Assembly: GCA_013036995.1 (NCBI GenBank)
Contig: JAAOXG010000085.1
Span: 1 to 48,169, forward strand
DNA length: 48,169 bases
From: Lacrimispora defluvii
Lineage (GTDB): Bacteria; Bacillota; Clostridia; Lachnospirales; Lachnospiraceae
Reading direction: 5' to 3'
Position 1 is the first letter of the stretch. Each line of letters starts with the position of its first letter. The translations under genes and the position numbers were made by a program. Of the stretch, positions 18,366-26,231 are shown piece by piece. The notes below the pieces were generated by a model, which was not told the DNA's origin, searched no databases, and was given only the letters and a program-made list of their open reading frames with translations.

Positions 18366-19349
18366 CTATCCGATTTTTCCTTCGTCCATATAGCGGGCTA
18401 GATCTATGGCAAAATATGTGATCAGAATATCTGCTCCCGCACGAAAGATACTGACGGCTGATTCACAAACAGTTTTTTCCTCATCCATAAAGCCGGCTTT
18501 TGCTGCAGCCTTAATCATGGAGTACTCTCCGCTTACGCTGTAGGCTGCCACAGGCACTTCTGTGCTGTCTGATACCTCACGTATGATATCCAGATAGGAA
18601 AGAGCTGGTTTTACCATAACAATATCTGCACCTTCTGCTACGTCAAGCTCTACTTCCTTTAATGCTTCTTTCCTGTTATGGTAATCCATCTGATAGTTCT
18701 TGCGGTCTCCAAAGGCAGGTGCTGATCCGGCAGCCTCCCGAAACGGACCGTAAAAGGCAGACGCATATTTTGCAGAATAAGCCATAATGGGTACATTTAC
18801 AAATCCGGCTTCATCAAGCGCCAGCCTCATAGTATGAATCCTTCCATCCATCATATCAGAAGGAGCGACCATATGAGCGCCTGCTTTTACATGTGAAACT
18901 GCAATGCGGTTTAGATACTCCAGAGTCTGATCATTATCCACATACTCTCCTTCTAATATCCCGCAATGACCATGAGAAGTATATTCACACATACACACAT
19001 CCGTTATGATATATACAGCAGGGTAATATTCCCTGATGTAGCGGACCGCGCGCTGTACAATTCCATTCTCATCGTAAGCCTGGCTGCCGCAGCTGTCTTT
19101 TTGCGCCGGTATGCCAAACAGAATCACCTTATTAATTCCGGCAGCAGTCAGTTTATCAAGAATTACACAAAGCCGGTCTACACTATATCGATATTGTCCC
19201 TCCATAGAAGGAATTTCTTCTACAATACCTTCTCCATCAACGGCAAACAAGGGATAAACAAGAGCCTGTCTGGAAACTCTGGTCTCCCGCACCATTGTTC
19301 TTAAAGTCTCAGATGTTCTAAGTCTTCTGGGTCTATATAATAAATCCAT
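18366..19349 (-). CDS. hemB: Delta-aminolevulinic acid dehydratase (porphobilinogen synthase)
   Basis: 327 residues, normal for HemB, which condenses two 5-aminolevulinates to porphobilinogen in the tetrapyrrole pathway (siroheme and cobalamin in such anaerobes). Zinc-type metal site CMCEYTSHGHC, Schiff-base lysines in MAYSAKYASAFYGPFREA and MVKPALSYLD, and the C-terminal ITYFA motif are all present. Two ATGs lie close together; GGGAGGT is one base from ATG 19355 but seven from ATG 19349, so the second is preferred. No other heme or cobalamin gene is in the window. Confidence 0.96.
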   Translation of the reverse strand: MDLLYRPRRLRTSETLRTMVRETRVSRQALVYPLFAVDGEGIVEEIPSMEGQYRYSVDRLCVILDKLTAAGINKVILFGIPAQKDSCGSQAYDENGIVQRAVRYIREYYPAVYIITDVCMCEYTSHGHCGILEGEYVDNDQTLEYLNRIAVSHVKAGAHMVAPSDMMDGRIHTMRLALDEAGFVNVPIMAYSAKYASAFYGPFREAAGSAPAFGDRKNYQMDYHNRKEALKEVELDVAEGADIVMVKPALSYLDIIREVSDSTEVPVAAYSVSGEYSMIKAAAKAGFMDEEKTVCESAVSIFRAGADILITYFAIDLARYMDEGKIG

Positions 19350-19412
19350 TTCCATTACCTCCCTTTATTCCTGTCCTATTATACACCCTCTCAAATAAGA
19401 TTCAAGTAATTC

Positions 19413-19441
19413 TTGCGACATTGGAAAAGATTGCTTATAAT
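19413..19441 (+). promoter_or_regulatory. SigA promoter of the small acidic protein gene
   Basis: TTGCGA (19413-19418), a 17-bp spacer and consensus TATAAT (19436-19441). Confidence 0.75.
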
Positions 19442-19481
19442 AGCAGATGTACAATACGAACCAGAAATGAGGTATTTTATT

Positions 19482-19736
19482 ATGGAAGAATTTTATCAGG
19501 CTATTGAAGATGCCATTCGTAATACCGGATATGAAGGTCCGGTAAACGGACAGGACATCTACGATGAGATCTGTGACGAGATTGAAGACAAGGAACCGGG
19601 AGCTTATGTGTTCATGTCTAAAAAAACAGATGATATATTTTTTGAGTACAAGATTCAGATCTTTGAAGATCAGTTTAACTTAAGTGCGATTGACATTCAC
19701 AGCTCCGGTACGGTTTATCACGCAAACCTTGATTAA
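19482..19736 (+). CDS. Small acidic protein of unknown function
   Basis: 84 residues, not recognised. It begins MEEFYQAIEDAIRNTGYEG, is strongly acidic (Asp/Glu rich) and has an alpha then beta pattern (VFMSKKTDDIFFEYKIQIFE, then LSAIDIHS). Soluble, no Cys, no signal peptide. TGAGGT lies eight bases before ATG 19482; an ATG at 19467 lacks a good ribosome-binding site, and anything upstream of that runs into the promoter. Strong promoter and terminator make it a clear single-gene unit. Likely a conserved Lachnospiraceae cytosolic protein. Confidence 0.8.
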   Translation: MEEFYQAIEDAIRNTGYEGPVNGQDIYDEICDEIEDKEPGAYVFMSKKTDDIFFEYKIQIFEDQFNLSAIDIHSSGTVYHANLD

Positions 19737-19740
19737 GCCA

Positions 19741-19780
19741 AAAAAAGGATTCCCCTCTTCATTCAGGGAATCCTTTTTTT
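19741..19780. terminator. Bidirectional terminator
   Basis: A 14-bp stem AAAAAAGGATTCCC pairs with GGGAATCCTTTTTT, with T-runs on both sides. It serves the small acidic gene and the convergent AI-2E permease. Confidence 0.9.
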
Positions 19781-20927
19781 ATTGTTTTACTGTTTTTTTT
19801 CGTTTTGCCCGTTCTTTCGCCCAAATTCTTTTATTCACAGTTTCTCTTAAAATCGCATAGAGAACGGAACAAAGCGGTATAAATATCAGCATACCGGCAA
19901 TTCCCATGGCACTGCCGCCTATGGTCACCGCTACCAGAACCCAGATAGCCGGAAGTCCCACTGAATTGCCAACCACGTGGGGATAAATTAAATTTCCTTC
20001 GATCTGTTGAAGAACGAAGAAGATGATGAGAAACAAAGCGGCATCAAAGGGCTTCACCATCAGCATTAAAAAGGCTCCGATTGCACAGCCAATTAATGCC
20101 CCAAACATAGGAATCAAAGCGGTAAACGCAATCAGGACTCCTATAAGAAGTGCATATGGAAGGCGTAATATGGATAATGTGAGAAAGAACATGCTTCCCA
20201 GTATTACTGCCTCCACACACTGTCCAGTCAGAAAATTAGAAAATGTACGGCTGGTGAGACTCAATACCTCTAAAATTCTGTTAGAAACATGATCTGGCAG
20301 AAACGCTTTCATAAACTTCTTTATCTGTCTTGATAAATTTTCCTTCTGCAAAAGAATGTAAACTGCAAATACCACACCAATTGCAAAGGTTGTCACTCCG
20401 CTTATAATATTTAAAGCTGCTGATAACGTAGAGGATAACACAGTTCCGGCACCAACAGATAAAAACTGTACAATTTTCTCAAGATAGGATTTCCAGTCAA
20501 TCTGAATACTGTTAATATAATCGGTAACTTCCGGATATTGGGAAAACAGCTTCTCTGCTCCCTGCTTTACATCATTGAAAAAAACAGGCAGGCTGTACTG
20601 CAGACTTAAAACTGTATCAAACAGCTGGGGCATGACTACAAAAGTAACCACAAGCAAAATTCCGATTACAAACACAAAAGTGAGAACCAGGCTTAAAGGG
20701 CGGCGAAACTGACTTTCTTTTTTTACCGGCAGAATGCGTTCAATCGCCCGCATGGGAACATTTAATACAAATGCCATAACTCCACCTAATAAGAAAGGAG
20801 TTAATATCCCCACTGCCCTGACAATCAGGGCAAATAAACTTCTATAATTAATACCAGCTACTACGGCAATCACAGTAAATATAATTAACCATCGTAATTT
20901 TTTTATTGTGCTGTCATTTAATTCCAT
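19779..20927 (-). CDS. AI-2E family transporter (PerM/YdbI type)
   Basis: 382 residues with about eight membrane segments and the conserved C-terminal motifs of this family (IGVLIAFTALIPMFGALIG, then the EGNLIYPHVVG region). The family was named for quorum-signal export, but members also act as Na+/H+ antiporters, so substrate cannot be assigned. The start codon shares one base with the stop of the AlaX gene (TAATG), so the two are translationally coupled. A basic Lys/Arg tail ends the protein. Confidence 0.9.
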   Translation of the reverse strand: MELNDSTIKKLRWLIIFTVIAVVAGINYRSLFALIVRAVGILTPFLLGGVMAFVLNVPMRAIERILPVKKESQFRRPLSLVLTFVFVIGILLVVTFVVMPQLFDTVLSLQYSLPVFFNDVKQGAEKLFSQYPEVTDYINSIQIDWKSYLEKIVQFLSVGAGTVLSSTLSAALNIISGVTTFAIGVVFAVYILLQKENLSRQIKKFMKAFLPDHVSNRILEVLSLTSRTFSNFLTGQCVEAVILGSMFFLTLSILRLPYALLIGVLIAFTALIPMFGALIGCAIGAFLMLMVKPFDAALFLIIFFVLQQIEGNLIYPHVVGNSVGLPAIWVLVAVTIGGSAMGIAGMLIFIPLCSVLYAILRETVNKRIWAKERAKRKKTVKQ

Positions 20928-22093
20928 TAAATCCTCCTCTGGATCTCTTCCTGAAACACTTTTTGAATCTCCTGAAACGATGTCTGAAAAGTTCCCTGTG
21001 CCAGCAGGGCATTCCCTCCGCCACGGCCATTTAATTTTTCATTTAACTGGCGGCTGAATTCCCGCATATCCATATCACTGCTGCCTGCTGCATACTGAAA
21101 CAGTCCATCTTCTCCGGAACATACCAATACAACGCTCCCCTTCTTCTCCTCATAAAGCATGGTGGCAAACTGTCTGAGCTGTGCTGGTAAAAGATGCTCT
21201 TCAAACACCAGAAGAGGATCGCCGCTAACAGGATATTGTGCAGCTTTATATTCAAGCAATTCTCTGGTGAGACGGCTTACATCACCATCCTTTTTCGCTC
21301 CGTCCTCTTTTAGCTTTGTAACTGTCTCCAGTACGCTGTCGGGTTTTGCTGACAATAACACGGAGATTCCCTGGACAGCTTTTAATTTTCTGCGGTAATC
21401 AAGAAATGCCTCTCTGCCGCACAGCAGGGATATTCTTACGCCGCCTTTATATCGCATCAGACCGGTGACTTTTAAAATTCCAATCTCTCCTGCAGTCATC
21501 ACATGGGTTCCGCAGCAGGCACATATATCTGCTCCAGGAAACTCAATAATCCGTACCTGACCGCTTAATTCCTTTTTGCTTCTGTAGTTCAATGCATTCA
21601 GTTCTTCCGTAGTCGGATAAGTCTCTAAAACCGGTATATTCTGCCAGATCAGTTCATTCACTTTAGCTTCCACTTCTTCTGCCTGTTCCAGAGTCAATAT
21701 CCCGTTAAAATCAACGGTGACCTCATCTTTCCCCATATGAAACCCTACATTATCGTAACCGTAATACTTATGTACCACGCCTGAAAATAAATGCTCTCCG
21801 GAATGATTCTGCATATGGCTGAATCTTCTCTCCCAATCTAAAATACCAGCCACAACCGAATTTTCAGGAAGAGGCCTGTCCGTAATATGAACGATTCCCT
21901 CCGGACGCTCTCTGACATCCAAAACACGGGCGTCTCCCAATGTGCCTGTATCCGCCGGCTGCCCTCCACCCTCAGGGTAAAAGGCTGTCCTGCTTAAACG
22001 AACCAGATATTTACCATCTTTATCCGGTATGCATCCAGTTACCTCTGCTTCAAACTGTTTCACATAGGGTCTCTCATAATATAATTTTTCCAT
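20927..22093 (-). CDS. Alanyl-tRNA editing protein, AlaX-L type with DHHA1 domain
   Basis: 388 residues. The N-terminal part resembles the AlaRS editing region (TAFYPEGGGQPADTG) and carries the zinc set HSGEH (about residue 97) and CACCGTH (about residue 190). The C-terminal about 130 residues, after a coiled stretch, are DHHA1-like with the GRGGGNALLAQG motif. It hydrolyses mischarged Ser- or Gly-tRNA-Ala in trans. First gene of a two-gene operon with the AI-2E permease; the link between the two functions is unknown. It starts 17 bp after the AAAAGGAG region. Confidence 0.92.
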   Translation of the reverse strand: MEKLYYERPYVKQFEAEVTGCIPDKDGKYLVRLSRTAFYPEGGGQPADTGTLGDARVLDVRERPEGIVHITDRPLPENSVVAGILDWERRFSHMQNHSGEHLFSGVVHKYYGYDNVGFHMGKDEVTVDFNGILTLEQAEEVEAKVNELIWQNIPVLETYPTTEELNALNYRSKKELSGQVRIIEFPGADICACCGTHVMTAGEIGILKVTGLMRYKGGVRISLLCGREAFLDYRRKLKAVQGISVLLSAKPDSVLETVTKLKEDGAKKDGDVSRLTRELLEYKAAQYPVSGDPLLVFEEHLLPAQLRQFATMLYEEKKGSVVLVCSGEDGLFQYAAGSSDMDMREFSRQLNEKLNGRGGGNALLAQGTFQTSFQEIQKVFQEEIQRRI

Positions 22094-22123
22094 CTTTTGC
22101 TCCTTTTAATCCTGTTGTTACTA

Positions 22124-22151
22124 ATTATACACAACATTTCTTTAAGTTCAA
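22124..22151 (-). promoter_or_regulatory. Promoter of the AlaX/AI-2E operon
   Basis: TTGAAC (22146-22151), a 16-bp spacer and TATAAT (22124-22129) on the - strand, about 30 bp before the AlaX start. Confidence 0.6.
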
Positions 22152-22187
22152 TCATATCAAATCTAAAATTTTTCAGAAAAAAAGGAA

Positions 22188-22215
22188 ACAGTGGCAAGCT
22201 GACATTCATACACTT
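22188..22215 (+). promoter_or_regulatory. Candidate SigK/SigE-type promoter of the Cys-rich gene
   Basis: AC at 22188-22189, a 17-bp gap, then CATACACTT from 22207. The spacing is identical to the box upstream of the collagen-like gene at 888. CATACAcT also fits the SigE -10. No SigA promoter is seen here, consistent with mother-cell expression. Confidence 0.4.
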
Positions 22216-22247
22216 ACAGTGTAAACAAATTATTTGGAGGAACCAAT

Positions 22248-22505
22248 ATGAGTGATCTGGCAGCAACTAACTGTGGATGCGGATGCGATTGCAACAACGG
22301 AGGATGCGGTAATAATAACGGTTGTAATATTATCTGGATTATCCTTCTTCTGTGCTGCTGCGGCGGCGGTAACAGCTGCGGTGGTGGATGCGGCAACGGT
22401 TGTGGCGGTTGCGGAAATGATGGTTGTGGCAGTTGGATTTGGATCATCATTCTTCTGTTCTGCTGCGGCGGCAACGGATTTGGTGGCAATAACTTCTGCT
22501 GCTAA
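22248..22505 (+). CDS. Cys/Gly-rich chorion-class (HCB13-type) sporulation-associated protein
   Basis: 85 residues with about 20 Cys and many Gly and Asn. The start MSDLAATNCGCGCDC and the alternation of Cys/Gly clusters with two hydrophobic blocks (IIWIILLLCCC and WIWIIILLFCC) match proteins annotated in clostridia as chorion class high-cysteine HCB protein 13. The two halves look like an internal duplication. Function is unproven; the composition and candidate mother-cell promoter suggest a disulfide-cross-linked spore coat component. TTTGGAGG at about 22233-22240 precedes ATG 22248. Single gene ending in a strong hairpin. Confidence 0.8.
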   Translation: MSDLAATNCGCGCDCNNGGCGNNNGCNIIWIILLLCCCGGGNSCGGGCGNGCGGCGNDGCGSWIWIIILLFCCGGNGFGGNNFCC

Positions 22506-22518
22506 ACAAAACATAAAG

Positions 22519-22550
22519 CAGGACCCGAACCATCTTTGGTTCGGGTCCTG
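22519..22550. terminator. Strong bidirectional terminator hairpin
   Basis: Perfect 14-bp stem (22519-22532 with 22537-22550) and a TCTT loop, followed by TTT. It separates the Cys-rich gene from the convergent 50-residue ORF. Confidence 0.85.
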
Positions 22551-22557
22551 TTTCCGT

Positions 22558-22710
22558 TTAACTGCGGCTCTGACCTTTTTCCTGTCCCGGCCTTGTAAAA
22601 GCAGACTGGTTACCTGTTCCTTCCTGGCTGTTTCTGTTTTGCTTTTGTTTCATACACTCGTCATCAATTTCGTAAACCGCATTTCCATCTATGATTAATC
22701 GGTTTCTCAT
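22558..22710 (-). CDS. Small protein of unknown function (50 residues)
   Basis: Reads MRNRLIIDGNAVYEIDDEC at the N-terminus, then a Lys/Gln/Asn/Arg-rich polar tail ending GQSRS. AGGAGA lies ten bases before ATG 22710 and a TTGACA-17-TATTAG promoter with a large palindrome lies directly upstream. The stop is 8 bp from the shared terminator. The N-terminus (beta strand, turn, strand) is protein-like and the tail disordered. I take it as a real short gene because promoter, ribosome-binding site, ORF and terminator fit together with no other gene in the interval. Function unknown. Confidence 0.6.
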   Translation of the reverse strand: MRNRLIIDGNAVYEIDDECMKQKQNRNSQEGTGNQSAFTRPGQEKGQSRS

Positions 22711-22731
22711 ATAAATCACTCTCCTGTAATA

Positions 22732-22760
22732 CTAATATATGCGGCCGCATATATTGTCAA
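22732..22760 (-). promoter_or_regulatory. Promoter of the 50-residue ORF containing a 22-bp perfect palindrome
   Basis: TTGACA (22755-22760), 17-bp spacer, TATTAG (22732-22737). A perfect palindrome at 22734-22755, built from AATATAT, the core GCGGCCGC and ATATATT, fills the whole spacer and touches both boxes. A bound dimer would block the promoter, so this is a strong operator candidate. The transcript would start about 15 nt before the ATG. Confidence 0.6.
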
Positions 22761-22784
22761 CAAGAAAAGTAAGGATCCCATGCA

Positions 22785-23351
22785 ATGAATAATGAACAAA
22801 ATGTCCACGCAAATGAATTAGACTCCCGTATCGGGGATAATCATCTTGATATGATGAAAGCCGCCCTGCCTTATATGAATGTTCCTCAGCAACGTTTTAT
22901 CTCCACCTTTGTTAAATTCAACGAACTGCAGCGCACCATAAACTTATTTGAAGATGGAGAAGTAGCTGCTATGGGAATCTGTTCTGCAGGTGAAAAAGAA
23001 CGGTCTAACTCCCCCATCGAGATGTTAAACACCATAAAGCCTTATGCCGATCCTTCTGAGCAGGACTTAATCGACTTATTTATTAACATCTTCCAGGGAT
23101 TTAATCTGGCAAATGCCTATTCGGAAGCCGTTCCAACTTCTACGATCCCGCTTCAGGCGCAGGCACAATCACAACCTCGTAATCAGGCTCAGTCAGACGG
23201 ACAAAACCGTTCCAATAACTCACATCGCCAAAACAACAATCCATTTGGCAGAATGCCATTTGAGCAGTTAAAGAACTTCATGCCTCCGGAACAGCAGTCA
23301 CGGCTGGAAACCATGCAGATGATGATGTCTGCCATGCAGCAGATGAATTAA
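22785..23351 (+). CDS. Unknown protein with three copies of a short helical repeat
   Basis: 188 residues, not recognised. Three segments align without gaps: PYMNVPQQRFISTF (near residue 30), PYADPSEQDLIDLF (near 85) and NFMPPEQQSRLETM (near 165). Each gives an aromatic, Pro, Glu/Gln pair and then an amphipathic helix. A Gln/Asn/Ser-rich linker (about 115-150) separates the last copy. Met-rich C-terminus; no Cys, no membrane segment or signal. The ribosome-binding site (AAGGA about 11 bases upstream) is modest. Followed after 58 bp by a smaller protein with the same repeat, so the two probably form an operon. Confidence 0.75.
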   Translation: MNNEQNVHANELDSRIGDNHLDMMKAALPYMNVPQQRFISTFVKFNELQRTINLFEDGEVAAMGICSAGEKERSNSPIEMLNTIKPYADPSEQDLIDLFINIFQGFNLANAYSEAVPTSTIPLQAQAQSQPRNQAQSDGQNRSNNSHRQNNNPFGRMPFEQLKNFMPPEQQSRLETMQMMMSAMQQMN

Positions 23352-23409
23352 AATACTACGTTACCATCATACTCCATACATATTCACAGGAAGGGAAGGG
23401 TATCAACTT

Positions 23410-23700
23410 ATGAATTCCAACTGGAAACAGGACCCACGGTTAAAAAATATGAATCCCCAGAAGCTTTCCATGCTGACCGAATTTGCAAAACGTGCTGAGG
23501 TTGCTCCAAAGGACCAGCTTTTTCAGACGCTTATGAGTCTGAGCGCGGAAGCCAATCAGAAGGGGATCCATTTTAACGATGATGAAACAGATCTTCTTAT
23601 TTCTATACTGGGCGACAATATGAGTCCAAGTGAGCGGCAGCGTGTGGAAACCATCCGCATGCTTTCAAAAAATATGATGAAACGAAATGGAAAGAAATAA
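23410..23700 (+). CDS. Small unknown protein sharing the helical repeat of its neighbour
   Basis: 96 residues, basic C-terminus (MKRNGKK). Two segments match the repeat of the upstream gene: NMNPQKLSMLTEF near residue 14 and NMSPSERQRVETI near residue 70. The second is very close to the last copy of the neighbour (NFMPPEQQSRLETM). Soluble, mostly helical, no Cys. GGAAGGG lies upstream of ATG 23410. It ends at a strong hairpin. The shared motif suggests the two products interact or arose by duplication. Confidence 0.75.
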   Translation: MNSNWKQDPRLKNMNPQKLSMLTEFAKRAEVAPKDQLFQTLMSLSAEANQKGIHFNDDETDLLISILGDNMSPSERQRVETIRMLSKNMMKRNGKK

Positions 23701-23703
23701 AAG

Positions 23704-23751
23704 AAAGGACATTATAGACAACTCCTGACGGGGCTGCCTATAATGTCCTTT
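23704..23751. terminator. Bidirectional terminator between the repeat-protein genes and leuS
   Basis: Perfect 14-bp stem AAAGGACATTATAG/CTATAATGTCCTTT around a 20-nt loop, with a T-run on the + strand and A-rich sequence mirrored for leuS. Confidence 0.85.
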
Positions 23752-23770
23752 TTCTGGTTTACAAATGACT

Positions 23771-26185
23771 CTATTTGCACACGATATTTACAATTCTTCC
23801 AGGAACATAAATTTCCTTTACAATGGTTCCGGTAATCTTATCCGGAATCAATGCCTTACCAGCTTCAATTGCATCTTCCTTAGAAACATCCGCCGGAAGC
23901 TTTACAACTGCTCTTGTTTTACCATTTACCTGAACAGCCACTTCGATTTCATCCTCTTTCATGGCTTCCTCACTCCACTCCGGCCATGTGGCATGGAATA
24001 CAGAGTCTGTGCCGCCAAGCTGCTGCCACAGTTCCTCGCCGATATGAGGAGCAAATGGTGCAAGAAGAATTACAAAGGTCTTTAATGTCTCTTTGTCAAT
24101 GCCGCCGGCTGTTTTGGCAAGCTCGATCAGCTTGTTGTTATATTCCATAAAACCGGATATTACAGTGTTTAAGTTAAACTGGTTGAAACGCTGCTCAATG
24201 TCAAATACCAGTTTGTTGCGGAGACGGATCATCTCTTTGGTCGCTTCCACATTCTTTTCACAGTTATCTGATACCAGATTATAGAAACGGTTTAAGAAAC
24301 GGCTGACGCCTTCAATTCCTCTGTCATCCCACTCAGCATCTAACTCCGGCGGTCCTACGAAGAGCTCATACATACGAAGGGAATCACAGCCATAATCCTG
24401 AACAAGCTCATCAGGGGAAACCACATTGCCCTTTGATTTACTCATCTTAATTCCGTTTTTACCAGTAATCATTCCCTGGTTAAACAGTTTGGTAAATGGC
24501 TCATCAAAATCTACCACACCGATATCATTTAAGAACTTGGTGTAGAAACGGGAATACAGAAGATGAAGAACTGCATGCTCCACACCGCCGATATACATAT
24601 CGACAGGAAGATATTTGTCCGCTTTCTCTCTGGATACCAGTTCTTTCTCATTGTGGCTGTCTACATAACGGAGGAAATACCAGGAAGATCCTGCCCACTG
24701 AGGCATGGTATTGGTCTCTCTCTTTGCAGCTGCACCGCATACCGGGCAGGTGGTATTAACCCACTCGTCAATATCTGCCAGAGGAGATTCTCCTGTACCA
24801 GTCGGCTGGTAGCTTTCCACTTCCGGAAGAGTAAGAGGAAGCTGATCTTCCGGCACGGGAACATTGCCGCAGTGCGGGCAGTGAATAATCGGAATCGGCT
24901 CACCCCAGTAACGCTGTCTTGAAAATACCCAGTCACGAAGTTTGAAGTTTACCGTTTTCTTACCAAGGCCTCTTGCTTCGATCATTGCAGGTGCCTCTTT
25001 TTTAAGTACGGCTGATTCCATGCCATTCCATTCGCCGGAATTGATCATGGTTCCGCTGGCCTCTGTATAGGCCTCTGTCATATTCTCAATTTCTTTGCCG
25101 TCTTTTGCAATTACCTGAATGATCGGAATATTAAATTTCGTTGCAAATTCAAAGTCTCTGTCGTCGTGAGCCGGTACGCACATAATGGCACCTGTACCGT
25201 AATCACCCAGTACGTAATCGGAAATCCAGATGGGAACTTTTGCTTCGCTTAAAGGATTGATTGCATAGCTTCCGGTAAATACTCCTGTTTTTTCCTTATC
25301 CTGGAGACGGTCAACATTGGATTTCATGGAAGCGTCATAAATATACTGGTCCACTTTTGCTTTTGTTTCCTCTGTTGCAAGAGAAGACGCAAGGGCATGC
25401 TCCGGTGCAAGCACCATAAAGGTTGCTCCGTATAAAGTATCAGGTCTTGTGGTATAAACCGTAATGGCTTCTTCCTTACCCTCTACTTTAAAGTCTACTT
25501 CTGCACCATAAGATTTTCCGATCCAGTCAGTCTGCATCTTCTTAACCTTTTCCGGCCAGTCAAGCTTATCCAAATCATTTAAAAGACGGTCTGCATAGGC
25601 AGTGATTTTTAACATCCACTGTCTTAAGTTCTTCTTGGTCACAGTAGTTCCGCAGCGCTCGCAGCAGCCGTTTACCACTTCCTCGTTGGCAAGACCGGTT
25701 TTACAGGAAGGGCACCAGTTAATTGGGAATTCCTTTTCATAGGCAAGCCCCTTCTTAAACATCTGGACAAAAATCCACTGGGTCCACTTATAAAATCCAG
25801 GATCTGTGGTATTTACTTCCATATCCCAGTCATAAACAGCCGCGATCTCATTGATCTGTCTTTTAATATTACTTACGTTCTCAGCCGTTGATTTTGCCGG
25901 ATGAACGCCCATCTTAATGGCATAATTCTCTGCAGGAAGACCAAATGCATCCCAACCCATGGGGTGAATCACATAATGTCCCTTTAAAATCTGATAACGG
26001 CTCCATACGTCAGAGATTACGTAACCTCTCCAATGGCCAACATGAAGGCCGCTGCCAGAAGGATATGGAAACATATCCAGACAATAATATTTTGGTTTCT
26101 TTCCATCGTCAACGTTGATGGGGTTCTTTTCCCAATTCTCGCGCCATTTTTTCTCAATGGCACTGTGGTTATAAGATGATGCCAT
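23771..26185 (-). CDS. leuS: Leucyl-tRNA synthetase
   Basis: 804 residues, bacterial LeuRS. HIGH-type motif PYPSGSGLHVGH, CP1 editing domain with TTRPDTLYGATFMVLAPEH, zinc-type Cys sets (WCPSCKTGLANEEV and CPVCGAA) and KMSKSKGN near residue 580. Charges tRNA-Leu. The frame stays open 117 nt upstream to 26302, but that stretch is the T-box terminator; AAGGAGG sits nine bases before ATG 26185. Expression is controlled by the T-box leader upstream. Confidence 0.97.
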   Translation of the reverse strand: MASSYNHSAIEKKWRENWEKNPINVDDGKKPKYYCLDMFPYPSGSGLHVGHWRGYVISDVWSRYQILKGHYVIHPMGWDAFGLPAENYAIKMGVHPAKSTAENVSNIKRQINEIAAVYDWDMEVNTTDPGFYKWTQWIFVQMFKKGLAYEKEFPINWCPSCKTGLANEEVVNGCCERCGTTVTKKNLRQWMLKITAYADRLLNDLDKLDWPEKVKKMQTDWIGKSYGAEVDFKVEGKEEAITVYTTRPDTLYGATFMVLAPEHALASSLATEETKAKVDQYIYDASMKSNVDRLQDKEKTGVFTGSYAINPLSEAKVPIWISDYVLGDYGTGAIMCVPAHDDRDFEFATKFNIPIIQVIAKDGKEIENMTEAYTEASGTMINSGEWNGMESAVLKKEAPAMIEARGLGKKTVNFKLRDWVFSRQRYWGEPIPIIHCPHCGNVPVPEDQLPLTLPEVESYQPTGTGESPLADIDEWVNTTCPVCGAAAKRETNTMPQWAGSSWYFLRYVDSHNEKELVSREKADKYLPVDMYIGGVEHAVLHLLYSRFYTKFLNDIGVVDFDEPFTKLFNQGMITGKNGIKMSKSKGNVVSPDELVQDYGCDSLRMYELFVGPPELDAEWDDRGIEGVSRFLNRFYNLVSDNCEKNVEATKEMIRLRNKLVFDIEQRFNQFNLNTVISGFMEYNNKLIELAKTAGGIDKETLKTFVILLAPFAPHIGEELWQQLGGTDSVFHATWPEWSEEAMKEDEIEVAVQVNGKTRAVVKLPADVSKEDAIEAGKALIPDKITGTIVKEIYVPGRIVNIVCK

Positions 26186-26231
26186 AACAAAATTCCTCCT
26201 TATTAGACAGTCACGGTAAATTTGATTCTGA

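Noticed and set aside
19779-20927. Quorum-sensing locus because of the AI-2E name
   Set aside because: The family name is historical and members include ion antiporters; no luxS or lsr genes are nearby.
22741-22748. NotI site GCGGCCGC as a sign of vector or cloning junction
   Set aside because: It is the centre of a larger 22-bp palindrome that fits a promoter, and flanking sequence is continuous with the local genes.
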